Of a stretch of DNA of 34,239 bases, positions 7,039-14,316 are shown piece after piece. This DNA comes from a virus, in the IMG/VR virus record IMGVR_UViG_3300030329_004115, positions 1-34,239 of that record. One strand, given 5' to 3'. The notes beneath the pieces are model-generated. The model ran no database searches and was not told where the DNA came from. It saw nothing but the letters and a program-made list of their open reading frames with translations. The translations under genes and the position numbers were made by a program. The stretch's first letter is position 1; every line of letters starts with the position of its first letter.

Positions 7039-7112
7039 GAGGGTTTGTCTAAACTTAGACCTAATGTTCTCCCCCTTCGGGGGGAGCGCATTCAGCCTAC
7101 GTTTAGGTAGGA
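7015..7112 (+). promoter_or_regulatory. Structured leader with UUCG hairpin and ACCGCCC motif
   Basis: GAAACCGCCC starts at about 7018, at the end of the preceding gene. GTCTAA/TTAGAC hairpins at about 7047-7060, and an ACCTAA next to it can instead pair with TTAGGT near 7104-7109, enclosing a very stable CTCCCCC-TTCG-GGGGGAG hairpin (7069-7086). The two pairings share bases and compete. The ribosome-binding site AAAGGACA follows. No T-tract. Confidence 0.5.
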
Positions 7113-7130
7113 AAAACAAAGGACAAAACC

Positions 7131-8111
7131 ATGGGTTATTTCTCATCAAGAACTCAATACGAGGGCCAGTATTCAGCGAATGCTGTGCCTACTACGATTG
7201 AATGCAAAGTAAACTGTATGGCTTCCCGCCATACGATTCTTCTGAAGAATGGATCGCTGGCGTTTCCAGACCATCCCGATGGTTTTGAGGAAATCGAGGT
7301 TCTCAGGATTCTAGAGCCCGGTGTGCGGTGTCGCTGCCAGGAAGTATTGTTCTGGTGGAACTGGTATGTTCAGGATCTTTCTCCTGCTCAAGTTCTATCG
7401 CGAGCAGGAATCGAGACGGGAGACAACTCGTACAGGAATCTAAGGGAAGTCTACGAGGCATTTCCATTCGTGGAAGAAACCATCGGTCATCGGGTGAGCT
7501 ACTACGATGAAGTTCAGGATTCTCTTCTCCTCTCTCTGATTCCAAAGGCGCTTAGAGATGATGCTCAGCATTGTCGCTACGTCAGATCAAATCGAAACCG
7601 ACGACGGTCTACGGCTAGGATTGCAGTATCTCCCCGCCCGGAAGAACGTCCGAAGTTTATGAGAGATCCTCGGATGCTGAACTTTGGACTTCGGAAAGAT
7701 ACCCTGACAAATCGATACTCCAGTCAATGGAGGAAAAAGGAAGCCCTCACTGAGCTTGCGAACAATAAGGTTCGGAACATTCTCTACCGCTACAGTGGGA
7801 ATACCTACAAGCAAATACATTCGAGGAACTTCTCGATAGAGGATCCTTTGGCTTGGCTACGGATGCTCAAGATCTTCAGCAACGAAGGCTCTTGGGTCCG
7901 GCAGTGTCTTGCTGAGGGATTCGTTCCCTTGAAGCTTCCCATCCCACAAATATGGCCCGAGGATTTTCCTCCTTGTGCCCAGGGAGTTTGGTTGCGTCGT
8001 GGAGCCGAGGGAGCATTTAGCTTCCACGATTTCGCATGGGCTACACTTTCCCGCCCAGGTGAATGGGGCAGTCCCATTACCGTTCGTGTTTCTTTTCTCT
8101 CTCACCCATAG
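7131..8111 (+). CDS. Unrecognised early protein, 326 aa
   Basis: ATG at 7131 behind the AAAGGACA leader. The protein is Arg- and Trp-rich, soluble, with no clear catalytic motif. Residues about 60-75 hold a Cys pair (CRC). Its place between the ATPase (5694) and the VWA protein (8131), with the same leader type, suggests a function in the same system, perhaps as an adaptor or substrate (inference). Confidence 0.75.
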   Translation: MGYFSSRTQYEGQYSANAVPTTIECKVNCMASRHTILLKNGSLAFPDHPDGFEEIEVLRILEPGVRCRCQEVLFWWNWYVQDLSPAQVLSRAGIETGDNSYRNLREVYEAFPFVEETIGHRVSYYDEVQDSLLLSLIPKALRDDAQHCRYVRSNRNRRRSTARIAVSPRPEERPKFMRDPRMLNFGLRKDTLTNRYSSQWRKKEALTELANNKVRNILYRYSGNTYKQIHSRNFSIEDPLAWLRMLKIFSNEGSWVRQCLAEGFVPLKLPIPQIWPEDFPPCAQGVWLRRGAEGAFSFHDFAWATLSRPGEWGSPITVRVSFLSHP

Positions 8112-8130
8112 CAACAAAAAGGACAACATC

Positions 8131-9591
8131 ATGTTTGCTACAAATGTAAATCAAAAAGAACAGCTTCCTCCCGAGGCTGCTGAAATCATGGAACAAGCGC
8201 TCGTTCGATTCGCTACTGTTCGAATCGGAGCCGTACACGAGTTTCCATTCTTTGGGCGTGCGCTCTATGGAATGACCTACGTTCCAGTCTGGAAGCTACG
8301 AGAAAAGCTCGGAGCATCTTGGGCTATGGATAAGCACGGTCGGGTTTATGGAGATCCGGAAGCGCTAATCGGTCCGACTGCTGAGCCAATCCAAACTTCC
8401 GTGGCTTCTTTTATCCATGAAGTGATGCACTGGATTTTCCTCCACGTTCCACGAATGGAGGGAATGGGACTATCCCTATCCAAGCACATCCGGAAGAAAG
8501 CTAACTACGCTATGGACGCTCCGATTAATGATCATCCATACCTTAGGAAGCATCTTCCCTCGGGTTGTGTTTTTCCAGAAACCTTGAAGCACAAAGATAC
8601 TATGCAACCTCTCCATTCTGGTGAGGCTTGGGAATGGTACTTTGAAAATATGTTCTGGCCCCCAGAACAAGAAGGAGGAGATCGACCCAAGCCTCCGCCT
8701 CCGCCAGGAGATGATGAGGATCCAAAAGAGGAAGAGGAAGAGGAAGGTGTTCCAGGTCCGGGAGGAAATCCTACACCGGAAGGACAAGATCCTTGTCCTC
8801 CTGGAAATGCTCCTGGAAATCCTGGAGACCATCCAGATATTCCTGAGAATCCTCTTGGTGGAGATCTGCCCGGGATTGAAGAACGAGATTGGGAACTTCC
8901 TCCACCCACAGATGATGGTGAAGTTCCTGGACTCCTGCCCGATCAGGCTGACGATATTCGTAGGGATACTGCCCGGAGTATTGAGCAGTCTTCTACGCAA
9001 CGGGGAAATATTCCTGGGGCGTGGGCTGAGTGGGCTGGCGAAGAACTATCTCCCCCAAAGATTCCATGGCAATCAAAGCTACAGTCTCTTGTTCGGGAGG
9101 CTCGGGATCGTGCGCTCGGATGTTCGAACTATACATACGCCAGAAGAAGTAGACGGCAAAGCTGCGTTACTTCCAATGTCATTCTTCCTGCGGTCTATCG
9201 GCCCAAGGTAGATGTTGCGGTTGTAATCGATACGTCCGGTTCTATGTCCGACACGGATTTAGCTAACGCTTGTTCCGAGTCTTCTGGAATCTTTCGTGCT
9301 GTAGGAGCTGCAGTCTCTGTTGTCACTGGAGATACAAGGGCTGGATTCGCCAAGAAAATCTCCAAGGTTTCCGACATTGAACTAGTCGGTAGATGTGGGA
9401 CAGATATGCGTCCTCTTCTCAAGAAAGCATTGGAGTTCAGGCCCCAATGTATTGTCCTCTTCACAGATGGATTCACACCTTGGCCACGACAACAGGATTT
9501 TCGTATCCCAGTAGTTGTAGCCCTGGTTGGGAGAAACTGTGGAGAAGATCGAGTTCCGTCTTGGATGCACACAATCGTAGTGGAGGACTAG
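8131..9591 (+). CDS. HEXXH metallopeptidase-like and VWA domain protein (DUF2201-type), 486 aa
   Basis: ATG at 8131 with AAAAGGACA; longer in-frame extensions lie inside the previous gene. Residues 1-170 resemble the N-terminal domain of the DUF2201 family, with zincin motif HEVMH (96-100) and the following NYAMDAPIND segment (125-134). Residues about 180-290 form a Pro/Gly/Glu-rich linker. Residues 358-486 are a VWA domain with an intact MIDAS: DTSGS (367-371), GTD (423-425), FTDG (444-447). VWA proteins are usual partners of MoxR ATPases, here the gene at 5694. The intact HEXXH and MIDAS suggest a metal-dependent protease or adhesion/remodelling factor; the substrate is unknown. Confidence 0.85.
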   Translation: MFATNVNQKEQLPPEAAEIMEQALVRFATVRIGAVHEFPFFGRALYGMTYVPVWKLREKLGASWAMDKHGRVYGDPEALIGPTAEPIQTSVASFIHEVMHWIFLHVPRMEGMGLSLSKHIRKKANYAMDAPINDHPYLRKHLPSGCVFPETLKHKDTMQPLHSGEAWEWYFENMFWPPEQEGGDRPKPPPPPGDDEDPKEEEEEEGVPGPGGNPTPEGQDPCPPGNAPGNPGDHPDIPENPLGGDLPGIEERDWELPPPTDDGEVPGLLPDQADDIRRDTARSIEQSSTQRGNIPGAWAEWAGEELSPPKIPWQSKLQSLVREARDRALGCSNYTYARRSRRQSCVTSNVILPAVYRPKVDVAVVIDTSGSMSDTDLANACSESSGIFRAVGAAVSVVTGDTRAGFAKKISKVSDIELVGRCGTDMRPLLKKALEFRPQCIVLFTDGFTPWPRQQDFRIPVVVALVGRNCGEDRVPSWMHTIVVED

Positions 9592-9593
9592 TC

Positions 9594-9893
9594 ATGTCTT
9601 CTGAAAAGAAAAAGCTAGAGGAGGCTCTTGTACTCCTAGAATCCACACGAAAAATCCTAGACGATTGGGAAAATCATTTCTCTCTCGATTACGGATACCT
9701 CCCCACTAGATCGGGAAGCGCCGACACTCTTCTCCACAAGATTGAAGTCCTGCTAGGAGTTGAGTATCAACCTCCCGGCCCAGAGATAGTGTATGCAGAA
9801 CGAGTGGCGAGTAGTGTCGATTGGCTCAGAGAAAAGATGCGCGAGGAAGAAGCGCACAAGAAGAAGATTCGTCTGCAGAATCAAGAAGAGTGA
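9594..9893 (+). CDS. Small charged helical protein, 99 aa
   Basis: ATG at 9594, two bases after the VWA gene stop, with GGAGG (9582-9586) inside that gene. Both ends are highly charged and helical (residues 1-30 and 75-99), with a short aromatic middle. No family recognised. Tight coupling suggests it works with the VWA protein. Confidence 0.7.
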   Translation: MSSEKKKLEEALVLLESTRKILDDWENHFSLDYGYLPTRSGSADTLLHKIEVLLGVEYQPPGPEIVYAERVASSVDWLREKMREEEAHKKKIRLQNQEE

Positions 9894-9921
9894 GATTTGA
9901 TTCTCCCTACAATCCATCCGC

Positions 9922-9957
9922 CCCGCGCGGGTGGGTTGTCTGGTGCAATCAAGCACC
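9922..9957 (+). promoter_or_regulatory. Two hairpins before the 9978 gene
   Basis: A CCCGCGCGGG palindrome (9922-9931) and GGTGC/GCACC (9942-9957, 6-base loop) precede the AAAGGACA site. CCGCCCC just before the palindrome resembles the recurrent leader motif. No T-tract. Confidence 0.4.
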
Positions 9958-9977
9958 CAAACAAAGGACAAACAACC

Positions 9978-10796
9978 ATGTCAGTAGAAAAGCAAATAGC
10001 GTACAACGGTCAGATTGTTTACTGGAGTCTCACGGACGGGACGAACGTAGATACTCTACGGGATGGATTCTCAGCTATTGGAAAAGCCCATCTCATTCCA
10101 GAAACACAAGCAGACAATGCAGCTTTGAAACGAGCGATTGCTTCTGTCTTCTCAGACAAGAGAACACTCATTCGTCCTATTCCGGGAGTCGTAGGCTACG
10201 CTGTAGTTCACGAGGATCCAAATGGGAACGAGATGGAATATGAAGAGGAAGCGCGGTTCGGTCTTATCGACGGAAAGCTCTATTCAAATCCTCTCGGACA
10301 CCACGCAACCGAACGCATATCAGAAACTTATTCGTTCGAGAGAAAGCTCGTGACTGCATCCAAACTCGGTGGAGTTCTGGTTCGTGCTGCGCGAGAACTG
10401 GATGGGATTCCATTGCGCCCAAGAGGTGGAGCATATTGGATTCCAGATCATCAAGCAGATGCTTGGGAAAGTATCGTCAATGTCGTAGAGTCTTCTCGCC
10501 ATGGAAACGTGACGTGGAAGCTAAAGACTACAACGGACGAAAATACCGTCAACGCGGTTTGCGATTCCTTGATCACTGAAGTGGAAAAGGAAATCGAATC
10601 CCTTACCGAGGAAATCCAAGAGGGAGATCTCGGAGAGAGGGGCATCAAGAATCGAGAGAAGAAAGCTCAGGAGCTAGATGCTCTTGTCTCTCGATATGAA
10701 AAGAGACTTGGGAAAACCCTCACCCAAGTAAAAGAACAGATTGCAGAAGTAGAAAAGCTAGCAGTTGCTGCTCTTCTAGATTCTATGGTCGCGTAG
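9978..10796 (+). CDS. MoxR/VWA-associated coiled-coil protein (possibly DUF6744-like), 272 aa
   Basis: ATG at 9978 with AAAGGACA; an in-frame start at 9897 has no ribosome-binding site. Residues 1-190 are a mixed alpha/beta domain with a GGAYWIP strand (about 152-158). Residues about 205-262 form a Glu/Lys-rich coiled coil. From memory this layout resembles a phage family found beside MoxR ATPase and VWA genes (DUF6744), but I cannot confirm the family name. Context points to a third component of that system. Confidence 0.7.
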   Translation: MSVEKQIAYNGQIVYWSLTDGTNVDTLRDGFSAIGKAHLIPETQADNAALKRAIASVFSDKRTLIRPIPGVVGYAVVHEDPNGNEMEYEEEARFGLIDGKLYSNPLGHHATERISETYSFERKLVTASKLGGVLVRAARELDGIPLRPRGGAYWIPDHQADAWESIVNVVESSRHGNVTWKLKTTTDENTVNAVCDSLITEVEKEIESLTEEIQEGDLGERGIKNREKKAQELDALVSRYEKRLGKTLTQVKEQIAEVEKLAVAALLDSMVA

Positions 10797-10797
10797 T

Positions 10798-10857
10798 ATG
10801 TCCCTCACCGGGACGTTTGTACTAGCGATCATCGTCTGTATTATCCTGATGGATTGA
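10798..10857 (+). CDS. Possible 19-residue membrane peptide
   Basis: ATG at 10798 starts one base after the upstream TAG and reads 19 codons to TGA at 10855-10857. Residues 5-17 are almost entirely hydrophobic, and the peptide ends in Asp. There is no separate ribosome-binding site; translation could re-initiate from the upstream gene. It is short enough to be chance, but its position and the other tiny membrane proteins nearby make it worth noting. Confidence 0.3.
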   Translation: MSLTGTFVLAIIVCIILMD

Positions 10858-10874
10858 TAGTATCGGACAACCAA

Positions 10875-10899
10875 GCCCCGGGGGATTCTCCCTCGGGGC
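10875..10899 (+). promoter_or_regulatory. 11-bp GC-rich hairpin
   Basis: GCCCCGGGGGA (10875-10885) pairs with TCCCTCGGGGC (10889-10899) through 11 pairs (one G-U) around a TTC loop. Only isolated Ts follow, so it is a weak terminator at best. It stands 11 bases before the AAAAAGGAC site of the next gene. Confidence 0.5.
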
Positions 10900-10923
10900 T
10901 CTTGCCCATAAAAAGGACGTGTC

Positions 10924-11118
10924 GTGGAAAACAATAATAATAGATTGGAGCGCCGGGAACGAGATACGAACCGACGTTTAGTGGAAGAAGGAAACCAGTT
11001 AGGATTCGAGGCGATTGAAGATCAAGAAAGATTTCTTAGCGCCACGAATGCTAACTGTGATTGTTCCGGAGATACTGAAGAGGATCCCTGCGGGCCTAAC
11101 TGCATGTGGAACTCATAG
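10924..11118 (+). CDS. Small protein with C-terminal cysteine cluster, 64 aa
   Basis: GTG start at 10924 with AAAAAGGAC upstream. The N-terminal half is Asn/Arg/Glu-rich and helical. The last 20 residues hold four cysteines (CDC ... C ... C) that could bind a metal. Function unknown; last gene before the mid-arm promoter region. Confidence 0.65.
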   Translation: MENNNNRLERRERDTNRRLVEEGNQLGFEAIEDQERFLSATNANCDCSGDTEEDPCGPNCMWNS

Positions 11119-11268
11119 CCTCCCCCCTCAGCCTTCCGGGCTGGGGGAGCGAGACCGCCCTTTTAGACTGTATGCCGCTGGGTGCCGCTGGGCGTCAAAC
11201 TACTGCACACCTGTTCAGTGTGTCTACCAACGTCTTATGAGTATCTGCATGACGGGGTTCAATGGGGG
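11119..11268 (+). promoter_or_regulatory. Hairpin and ACCGCCC motif after the first early block
   Basis: A GC-rich hairpin (about 11120-11149) begins right at the stop of the gene at 10924 and is followed by GAGACCGCCC (11151-11160). CGCCC here can pair with a GGGCG near 11189. A GCCGCTGG unit is repeated in tandem between them. No coding sequence seen. Confidence 0.45.
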
Positions 11269-11297
11269 TTGACCTGACATGGGTGGCGGGTTATACT
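11269..11297 (+). promoter_or_regulatory. Strong sigma70-type promoter for the replication operon
   Basis: TTGACC (11269-11274), a 17-base spacer and TATACT (11292-11297) match the -35 and -10 consensus at 5/6 each with ideal spacing. It lies 246 bases upstream of the first replication gene. It implies that host RNA polymerase with the housekeeping sigma reads this arm. Confidence 0.7.
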
Positions 11298-11318
11298 GAC
11301 GTAGATGCCTAGATGAAT

Positions 11319-11500
11319 CCCCCCCGGGGGGTACCCCCCCTCCTGACTAGCAACGTCGGTTGACGTTAGTAAGTACCTAAGATTGCTATGGTGTCTAACT
11401 ATCAACTAACTATTTTATATAGATAGAAACTTAGGAACCTGTCAAACAAATCAATCAACAGTTAGATAGGTTCGACGAACCCTCCCAGTTTTTCCCAACT
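11319..11500. other. Palindromic and AT-rich intergenic region, possible operator or origin
   Basis: A C-run/G-run/TA/C-run (about 11319-11340) forms overlapping palindromes. AACGTC/GACGTT (11352-11367) is a 6-bp inverted repeat with a 4-base spacer. An AT-rich stretch (about 11390-11460) has repeated CTAACTAT-like words, and GGTTCGACGAACC (11469-11481) is a perfect 13-base palindrome. Placement between a strong promoter and the primase-helicase block would suit an origin or repressor operators. No gene fits here. Confidence 0.35.
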
Positions 11501-11542
11501 CTTCACCCCTAACCCAGGTTGCTTGACAACCGAGGAAAACCC

Positions 11543-11953
11543 ATGGAAGAAACCTACCGAGAACAGATGATTACATACGCTGAAAGACTAGGCGATAAGC
11601 TTGGATGCTCACGCTTAGAAGCAACGGCCCGTGCCCTGGAGTGGGCTTGTAATGGTATCTCCGATTGGCCAGCATTCATGCGCCCGCTCATTAGCGGAAC
11701 CGAGCTTGCCGATGAGACATATCCAGAAGCCAGTACCGTGCTCCGCGTAGCCTGGGATCTAGGAGACTATGGTTTTACACTCGACAATCTTATTGAGGCT
11801 GTCGGACCGGATATGGTGGTACGGCCAAAGGCTTACAAGAACCAGCTTTCTCGCCTACTGAGAGACAACGGTTTTTTTAGAAAGCAAGTCCGACGCGAGG
11901 GAGACCGACCGCTCATGTGGTTTCATCCCCAACGCAGCGGAGTAATAGAGTAG
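11543..11953 (+). CDS. Probable winged-helix protein preceding the primase, 136 aa
   Basis: ATG at 11543 with GAGG and 6-base spacing; an upstream TTG is less likely. It is helical throughout. The C-terminal 40 residues (SRLLRDNGFF then charged strand and WFHP) look like a winged-helix DNA-binding tail of the kind found at the end of phage primase-helicases. First gene of the replication operon; a DNA-binding initiator or loader role is inference. Confidence 0.7.
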   Translation: MEETYREQMITYAERLGDKLGCSRLEATARALEWACNGISDWPAFMRPLISGTELADETYPEASTVLRVAWDLGDYGFTLDNLIEAVGPDMVVRPKAYKNQLSRLLRDNGFFRKQVRREGDRPLMWFHPQRSGVIE

Positions 11954-11977
11954 TCTATCCCTTCCCCTTATTGAAAA

Positions 11978-12012
11978 CCCCGCACCCTCTCCTGGCAGAT
12001 GAGGATGCGGGG
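11978..12012 (+). promoter_or_regulatory. Hairpin upstream of the primase-helicase start
   Basis: CCCCGCA (11978-11984) pairs with TGCGGGG (12006-12012), with an inner CCTC/GAGG (11986-11989 with 12001-12004). An ATG at 11999 lies inside it and lacks a ribosome-binding site, which argues for the GTG start at 12029. It could limit read-through or translation of the primase-helicase. Confidence 0.5.
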
Positions 12013-12028
12013 TATCTTGGAGTCAACC

Positions 12029-14305
12029 GTGAACCAACCAAACTGGCTACCCTGGAGGATGTCTTTATTCCAGGGTGGTTTCACAACTGTACACCCGTGC
12101 AGTATTTCTGTCAAGGAAGTCAGACAACTTGAAAAGTTCTTCCTCGACCCACCCTGGCGTCACCAGGATTTCCCAAAGAGAAAGCTTCCGTGTTGGAGCC
12201 CGAGTCTTTACGCCGAGGGAACCAAGCGTTCCAACAACAACGTCAAGGCTATCTCCGCCGTTGTGTTTGATTACGACCATCCTAAGTGGTCTATCGAACG
12301 GATGCACGAACACATGCGAGACCTCAGCCTCGCGTATGCTCTGTACACAACGTGGTCCCACACAGATGAAGAGCCCCGCTATCGAGTGGTGTTGTTTCTG
12401 TCTCGTGCCCTCTCACGCCTAGAGTTTACAAAAGCTCGGGAGTCAGCGCTCTCCCTGATTGGCTATGTAGAAGGGGTAGATACTGGATGTTCCGACCTAG
12501 CCCGACACTATGCTATCCCTGTTCGTAAAACAGGTGCTTCCTTTCAGGGTTATCTGGATGTATCCTTTTCTCCCTTGTGTGTGGATGCATTGATGAATGA
12601 GACGAAAGATACCGAACAGGTTCCTGATGGGGGCGATCCCAACGAGCCTTCTCTCCAGCCCGACACCATACTAGTTGTCTCCGAGGATGGAGCAGACACT
12701 GTATCGGTAGAAGACATCCTCTCTCTTGGCCCGGGGAAGCATAAGTGTGCTTGTCCTTTCCAGGAAGACTCTTCTTTCGGGAGTGCCTTTCTCCGTGTGA
12801 TGAACGACGGTCGCGCTTTCCTTCTCTGCACAAGCGAGAGGCACGAGCACTCCAAGACTCAGTTCTGGCTACGTGGTGAGAGTGCCCGGAAAGAAGGTGG
12901 TGGTTCTACCCGTGCCGCTGCTCACTCCGTCAAGAAGCGGAAGGAACTCCTGGAGGAAATCCCTGACCGACTCCGCTCTTATGTTGATGCCAACATTGTC
13001 TTCAATGCCCCGCAGAATGTTTTCTACAGGCGTGACCAAGGAGCTTGGCAAGTAGGCTCTCCCCTCCGCAAGGATGGAATCCTCAACCATCTCATTGGAA
13101 AGCTGACTGAGGGATTAGATGGACGGCATGCCAACGCGCTTATCGACCATGTTCTTTCTCGTCAGGTGTACGGCTTTACCTGCGACTCTTCTCGTGGTCC
13201 GATTGTCCAAGAGGACGCGTCCGGCCCCAAGCTAAATCTTTATGCCCGTCCGGACCTCCGTCCCCTCGATGGAGAATGTGACCGAGTAGAGAAACTGATG
13301 GAGGTTATCTGCGGGGAAGATGAGAAGGCAGTCGAATGGCTGATGCATTGGAGTGCCGCTGTTGTTCAACATCCTGAACGGCGCTCGATGGTTGCTGTGC
13401 TTTCCATGTCTCCCCAGCAGGGAATCGGTAAGAGCATGTACGGGAGAATCCTCTCCGCGATTATTGGCGAACGGAACTCTGCCATTGTTTCCAACCGTGC
13501 CCTCCGCGACTCCTTCAACGCGAGCTATGTCACGAGACTCCTCGTGCTTGCAGATGAGGTTGCTGTGAGTGGAGCGCGTGACAGCGATGCAGTCATCCCC
13601 GCTCTCAAGTCCTACATCACAGACGACCGGGTTCCCTGCCGCGCTCCCTATGCTGCCCGGACAGAAGTAGAAAACCGAATGTCCTGGTGGCTCACATCCA
13701 ATGACCGGCGACCTCTTGTCCTGGAGAAGGACGACCGCAGGTTCACTGTCTTGGTGCCCAAGGAATGTGAGTGGGAGTACCGCAAGATGCTGGCTGGGTG
13801 TTTCAATCCCAAGACTGGCAAGTACGCCAAGAGCTTTGGTCTGGAGATTCGTGCCTTTGCTTCTAAGCTCCATGCAATGGAAGTGGACTATCGCCTAATC
13901 TCTAAGCCCTACTCCGCTCCTGCCCGGAAGCTACTCCAAGAAGCCTCGCGTGGAAGTGTGGATCACTTCGCGGACTTGGTTGAGGAAGTAGGAGTCTCCG
14001 CTGCTCTGACAGACTACCCCCCCGGCCCCGACTACTCCGGACTTAAAGGAGCAGACATTGCCCTGGGGCGTGGGATTATTTCGTGCGAACTTCTCTACGG
14101 CTCTTACCGCACTTGGTGCGAGAGAAATGGCCGGCGGGACATTCGCCCGGAGTCAACCCTTCGGCTCGGTGTTCTGGGTCAGAGGGGAACATCCGTTCAG
14201 TGGATTCAGTCTGGAGGTAGAAGGTTCCAGGCTTACACAGGACTCACTGTAACCAAAGAAGAAAACAAAGTAATCGAGATGCCCGGCGTAACAGGCGCTG
14301 AGTAA
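12029..14305 (+). CDS. Primase-polymerase / SF3 helicase fusion, 758 aa
   Basis: GTG at 12029 chosen for its TTGGAG site at 6 bases. Residues about 60-200 resemble an AEP-type primase-polymerase, with a VVFDYD strand (about 78-83) and the TTWSH ... YRVVLFLSR pair (about 107-126). A CACPF ... C ... H zinc-binding stretch lies near residues 235-275. Residues about 430-620 are a D5/VirE-like superfamily 3 helicase: Walker A GIGKS (465-469), Walker B LVLADE (ending 510) and sensor SWWLTSND (about 553-560). It should prime and unwind DNA at the phage fork. The C-terminal 100 residues probably form a winged helix. Confidence 0.85.
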   Translation: MNQPNWLPWRMSLFQGGFTTVHPCSISVKEVRQLEKFFLDPPWRHQDFPKRKLPCWSPSLYAEGTKRSNNNVKAISAVVFDYDHPKWSIERMHEHMRDLSLAYALYTTWSHTDEEPRYRVVLFLSRALSRLEFTKARESALSLIGYVEGVDTGCSDLARHYAIPVRKTGASFQGYLDVSFSPLCVDALMNETKDTEQVPDGGDPNEPSLQPDTILVVSEDGADTVSVEDILSLGPGKHKCACPFQEDSSFGSAFLRVMNDGRAFLLCTSERHEHSKTQFWLRGESARKEGGGSTRAAAHSVKKRKELLEEIPDRLRSYVDANIVFNAPQNVFYRRDQGAWQVGSPLRKDGILNHLIGKLTEGLDGRHANALIDHVLSRQVYGFTCDSSRGPIVQEDASGPKLNLYARPDLRPLDGECDRVEKLMEVICGEDEKAVEWLMHWSAAVVQHPERRSMVAVLSMSPQQGIGKSMYGRILSAIIGERNSAIVSNRALRDSFNASYVTRLLVLADEVAVSGARDSDAVIPALKSYITDDRVPCRAPYAARTEVENRMSWWLTSNDRRPLVLEKDDRRFTVLVPKECEWEYRKMLAGCFNPKTGKYAKSFGLEIRAFASKLHAMEVDYRLISKPYSAPARKLLQEASRGSVDHFADLVEEVGVSAALTDYPPGPDYSGLKGADIALGRGIISCELLYGSYRTWCERNGRRDIRPESTLRLGVLGQRGTSVQWIQSGGRRFQAYTGLTVTKEENKVIEMPGVTGAE

Positions 14306-14316
14306 AGGATAGGTCT

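Noticed and set aside
7069-7086. UUCG hairpin as a Rho-independent terminator
   Set aside because: No T-tract follows it; it sits within a leader just before a ribosome-binding site.
8476-9000. Long open frames antisense to the VWA gene linker
   Set aside because: They mirror the Pro/Gly/Glu-rich repeats of the real gene and have no ribosome-binding site.
11999-12028. ATG at 11999 as start of the primase-helicase
   Set aside because: It has no ribosome-binding site and lies inside a hairpin; GTG at 12029 has a well-placed TTGGAG.
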